The notes beneath the pieces are model-generated. The model had not been told where the DNA came from, ran no database searches, and was given only the letters and a program-made list of their open reading frames with translations. A DNA stretch of 64,000 nt from Caldisericia bacterium. GTDB taxonomy: Bacteria; Caldisericota; Caldisericia; B22-G15. Below are positions 62,476 to 64,000 of this stretch, piece by piece (positions within the stretch are counted from its first letter, which is position 1; the number at the start of each line of letters is the position of its first letter). The stretch lies in the NCBI GenBank assembly GCA_030018355.1, contig JASEFN010000001.1:1-64000 (forward strand), in the 5' to 3' direction. The translations under genes were made by a program, and so were the position numbers.

Positions 62476-63758
62476 TAAAGAACTCCTCCTTCTTTTAAAG
62501 ATTCTATAAAAATTTTTGATAAGTTTTCCATTGAAAATTTATCTATCTCTTCTTTATTATATTTAACTTCAACTCCATTTAAATAATCTAAATAGATTTT
62601 TTTCAAAGTCTCCTTTATTTTATCAACATCATCGGGTTCAACAATATCTTTTACGCCACATCTTGATAAAATATCTTTACACTCTCCATCTGGTACAAGT
62701 GCAATTATTCTTCTTCCACTACCTAAATATTCAAAAGTTTTTTGTGGAACAGTTACCTCACCGCCTCTTCCAAGGAATAAGAAAAGTAGGCTTGATCCAA
62801 GAATATAACTTATTGCATCTTTATGTGGAAGAAACCCAGAAATTTTAACAAAATCACTTAAATTCATCTCATCTACAATTTTTTTAACATTCTCTTCAAA
62901 TGGCGAAAGTATATAAACTTTTGCATCTTTTTTAAATTTTTCATTTTCATTGATTAGAAGTTGAAATGCTTTTAAAAAGAAAACTGGAGTTTGCAAAGAG
63001 TAAAAACTTCCAATGTAAGAGATTGAAAAACCATCTAATTTTTTACTTTCAACTTCAAAATCTTTTTTATCAAACCCTCCATAAACAATTTTTATCTTAT
63101 TTTCATTTAGAAATGCAAACTCTTTGAGTAAAACTTTCTTAAATGATTCTGTTACAACAACTATTAAATCACACTCTTTCAAACATTTTTCTTCAACTTT
63201 TCTATTTTTAATTTTTGATGATAGAGAATATTCTATAAATGGATTCTCAGACCAAAGATCTCTTAGATCCATAACCCATTTAATATTTATTCTTTTCTTT
63301 AAATTTAAACCAATAAGATGAGTTGAGTGTGGAGGACCAGATGTTATAACAATATTAATTTTCTCTTTTTCAATAATTTTCTTTGCTTCTTTAAAAGCAT
63401 CTTTTACCCATTTTATCTTATCATCTGGGATAAATAATTTTAATCTTAACTTTGTTAAAAGAGAACTCTTTAATACTCTATATTTATCCAAGATATCTTT
63501 CTCTTCCTTTTTTTCTCTTTTTAAAACTCTATATAAAAATTTAGGTATAAAAATTCGTGGATCTTTAAATTTAACTCTAATCACCTTTACATCTTCTGGA
63601 ATTCTTGAAGAGTCATCTCTATATTTATATGTTGGATAATCGCTTGTTAAAAGATATTTTTCATAATCTTTTATATATTTTAAAAGTTTTATGACTCTTT
63701 CACCACCACCACTTCCAATTGGGGGAGAAAAAAATGAAACAAAAAGAATTTTTTTCAT
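62475..63758 (-). CDS. Glycosyltransferase, GT4-like
   Basis: This 427-residue GT-B protein has a FFSPPIGSGGGERVIKL start, an N-terminal Rossmann domain with TSGPPHSTHLIGL, a central VYGGFDKKDFEVES and a C-terminal nucleotide-sugar site (GFLPHKDAISYILGSSLLFLFLG split; PQKTFEYLGSGRRIIALVPDGE). It likely adds sugars to a surface polysaccharide. It starts overlapping the preceding glycosyltransferase stop (ATGA). Confidence 0.87.
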   Translation of the reverse strand: MKKILFVSFFSPPIGSGGGERVIKLLKYIKDYEKYLLTSDYPTYKYRDDSSRIPEDVKVIRVKFKDPRIFIPKFLYRVLKREKKEEKDILDKYRVLKSSLLTKLRLKLFIPDDKIKWVKDAFKEAKKIIEKEKINIVITSGPPHSTHLIGLNLKKRINIKWVMDLRDLWSENPFIEYSLSSKIKNRKVEEKCLKECDLIVVVTESFKKVLLKEFAFLNENKIKIVYGGFDKKDFEVESKKLDGFSISYIGSFYSLQTPVFFLKAFQLLINENEKFKKDAKVYILSPFEENVKKIVDEMNLSDFVKISGFLPHKDAISYILGSSLLFLFLGRGGEVTVPQKTFEYLGSGRRIIALVPDGECKDILSRCGVKDIVEPDDVDKIKETLKKIYLDYLNGVEVKYNKEEIDKFSMENLSKIFIESLKEGGVL

Positions 63759-64000
63759 CTAATAACCTCTTTATAAACATTAAATGTTTTTTCAATCATA
63801 TTTTCTTTTGTAAATTTTTCTGATACCTTTTTTCTATTTCTCTCTCCAAACTCCTTTCTTTTATCTTCATCTAAAAAATATAATATCTTTCCAACAAAAT
63901 CCTCTTTATTCAACTTTTTTATTATAAATCCATTTATTCCATCTTCAACAATATCTCTTACACCTAAGGAGTCAAAAGTGATAACTGGAAGAGAAGATGA
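63755..64000 (-). CDS. Glycosyltransferase C-terminal end, truncated by window edge
   Basis: 81 codons are open to the right edge. The start reads SSSLPVITFDSLGVRDIVEDG, followed by INGFIIKK, as in the C-terminal donor domain of GT4 enzymes, with helical KKVSEKFTKENMIEKTFNVY closing the protein. It is the upstream member of the leftward polysaccharide genes. The N-terminal part lies outside the window. Confidence 0.8.
   Translation of the reverse strand, partial: SSSLPVITFDSLGVRDIVEDGINGFIIKKLNKEDFVGKILYFLDEDKRKEFGERNRKKVSEKFTKENMIEKTFNVYKEVIR

Overview
The window is strongly AT-rich: arginine is mostly AGA, and ATA and AAA/AAT codons are common. It is bacterial. Genes are tightly packed, carry strong AGGAGG-type ribosome sites with many TTG starts, and several promoters match or nearly match TTGACA-N16/17-TATAAT. 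An intact reverse gyrase (26847-30335) points to a thermophile. YvrJ/DUF1659/DUF2922 genes, DUF2089-DUF4097 and a self-cleaving S24 repressor fit a Firmicutes-, Dictyoglomi- or Caldisericum-like lineage. That placement is inference; no rRNA or other phylogenetic marker is present. No tRNA, rRNA, CRISPR array or insertion sequence was seen.

Layout. 1-9415 is one leftward operon: two alpha/beta hydrolases, a ketosynthase-III-like protein, an SDR reductase, a LivK-like binding protein, LivG/F/H/M and a tandem-duplicated TetR regulator that runs off the left edge. It has one strong promoter followed by a long palindrome. 9431-12840 holds a small regulator with a frameshifted membrane protein, then an amidase-DUF1659-DUF2922-YvrJ cassette divergent from an S24 (LexA/CI-type) repressor. 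12848-17515 holds a nitroreductase, a TPR-like/HTH protein, a divergent small secreted peptide, an HD-GYP protein and a KaiC-like ATPase. 17518-21886 is a TetR-controlled RND/MMPL exporter operon. 21948-23977 is a DNA methyltransferase paired with a protein carrying an endonuclease III-like Fe-S signature, followed by about 1 kb of very AT-rich DNA without genes.

25025-36003: an ODP-type metallo-beta-lactamase protein is divergent from a long rightward run containing an HTH protein, reverse gyrase, a flippase-like membrane protein, endonuclease V and a THEP1 NTPase, then a nitroreductase, SfsA, and a DUF2089-DUF4097 pair. 36000-47188 is mainly leftward: a frameshifted membrane GAF-GGDEF protein, a ZIP transporter, two large exported proteins (a NodB/stalk/EF-hand/esterase protein and a propeller plus GH43/sialidase-like protein), FeoB and a DtxR/FeoA regulator. 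One P1 peptidase gene lies rightward among them.

47293-58722 is rightward: PgaD/PgaC-like exopolysaccharide synthase genes, then hydrogenase maturation and structural genes hypF-C-D-E, hypA, a Mrp/MinD-type 'HypB-AT' in place of HypB, a HoxU/NuoG-like subunit, hoxY, hoxH and the maturation protease. Phosphoketolase follows. The window ends with leftward surface-polysaccharide genes (nucleotide-sugar dehydrogenase and two glycosyltransferases, the last truncated by the edge). Taken together the genes suggest an anaerobic or microaerophilic thermophile with cytoplasmic hydrogen metabolism, phosphoketolase carbon flow, c-di-GMP signalling and exopolysaccharide production.
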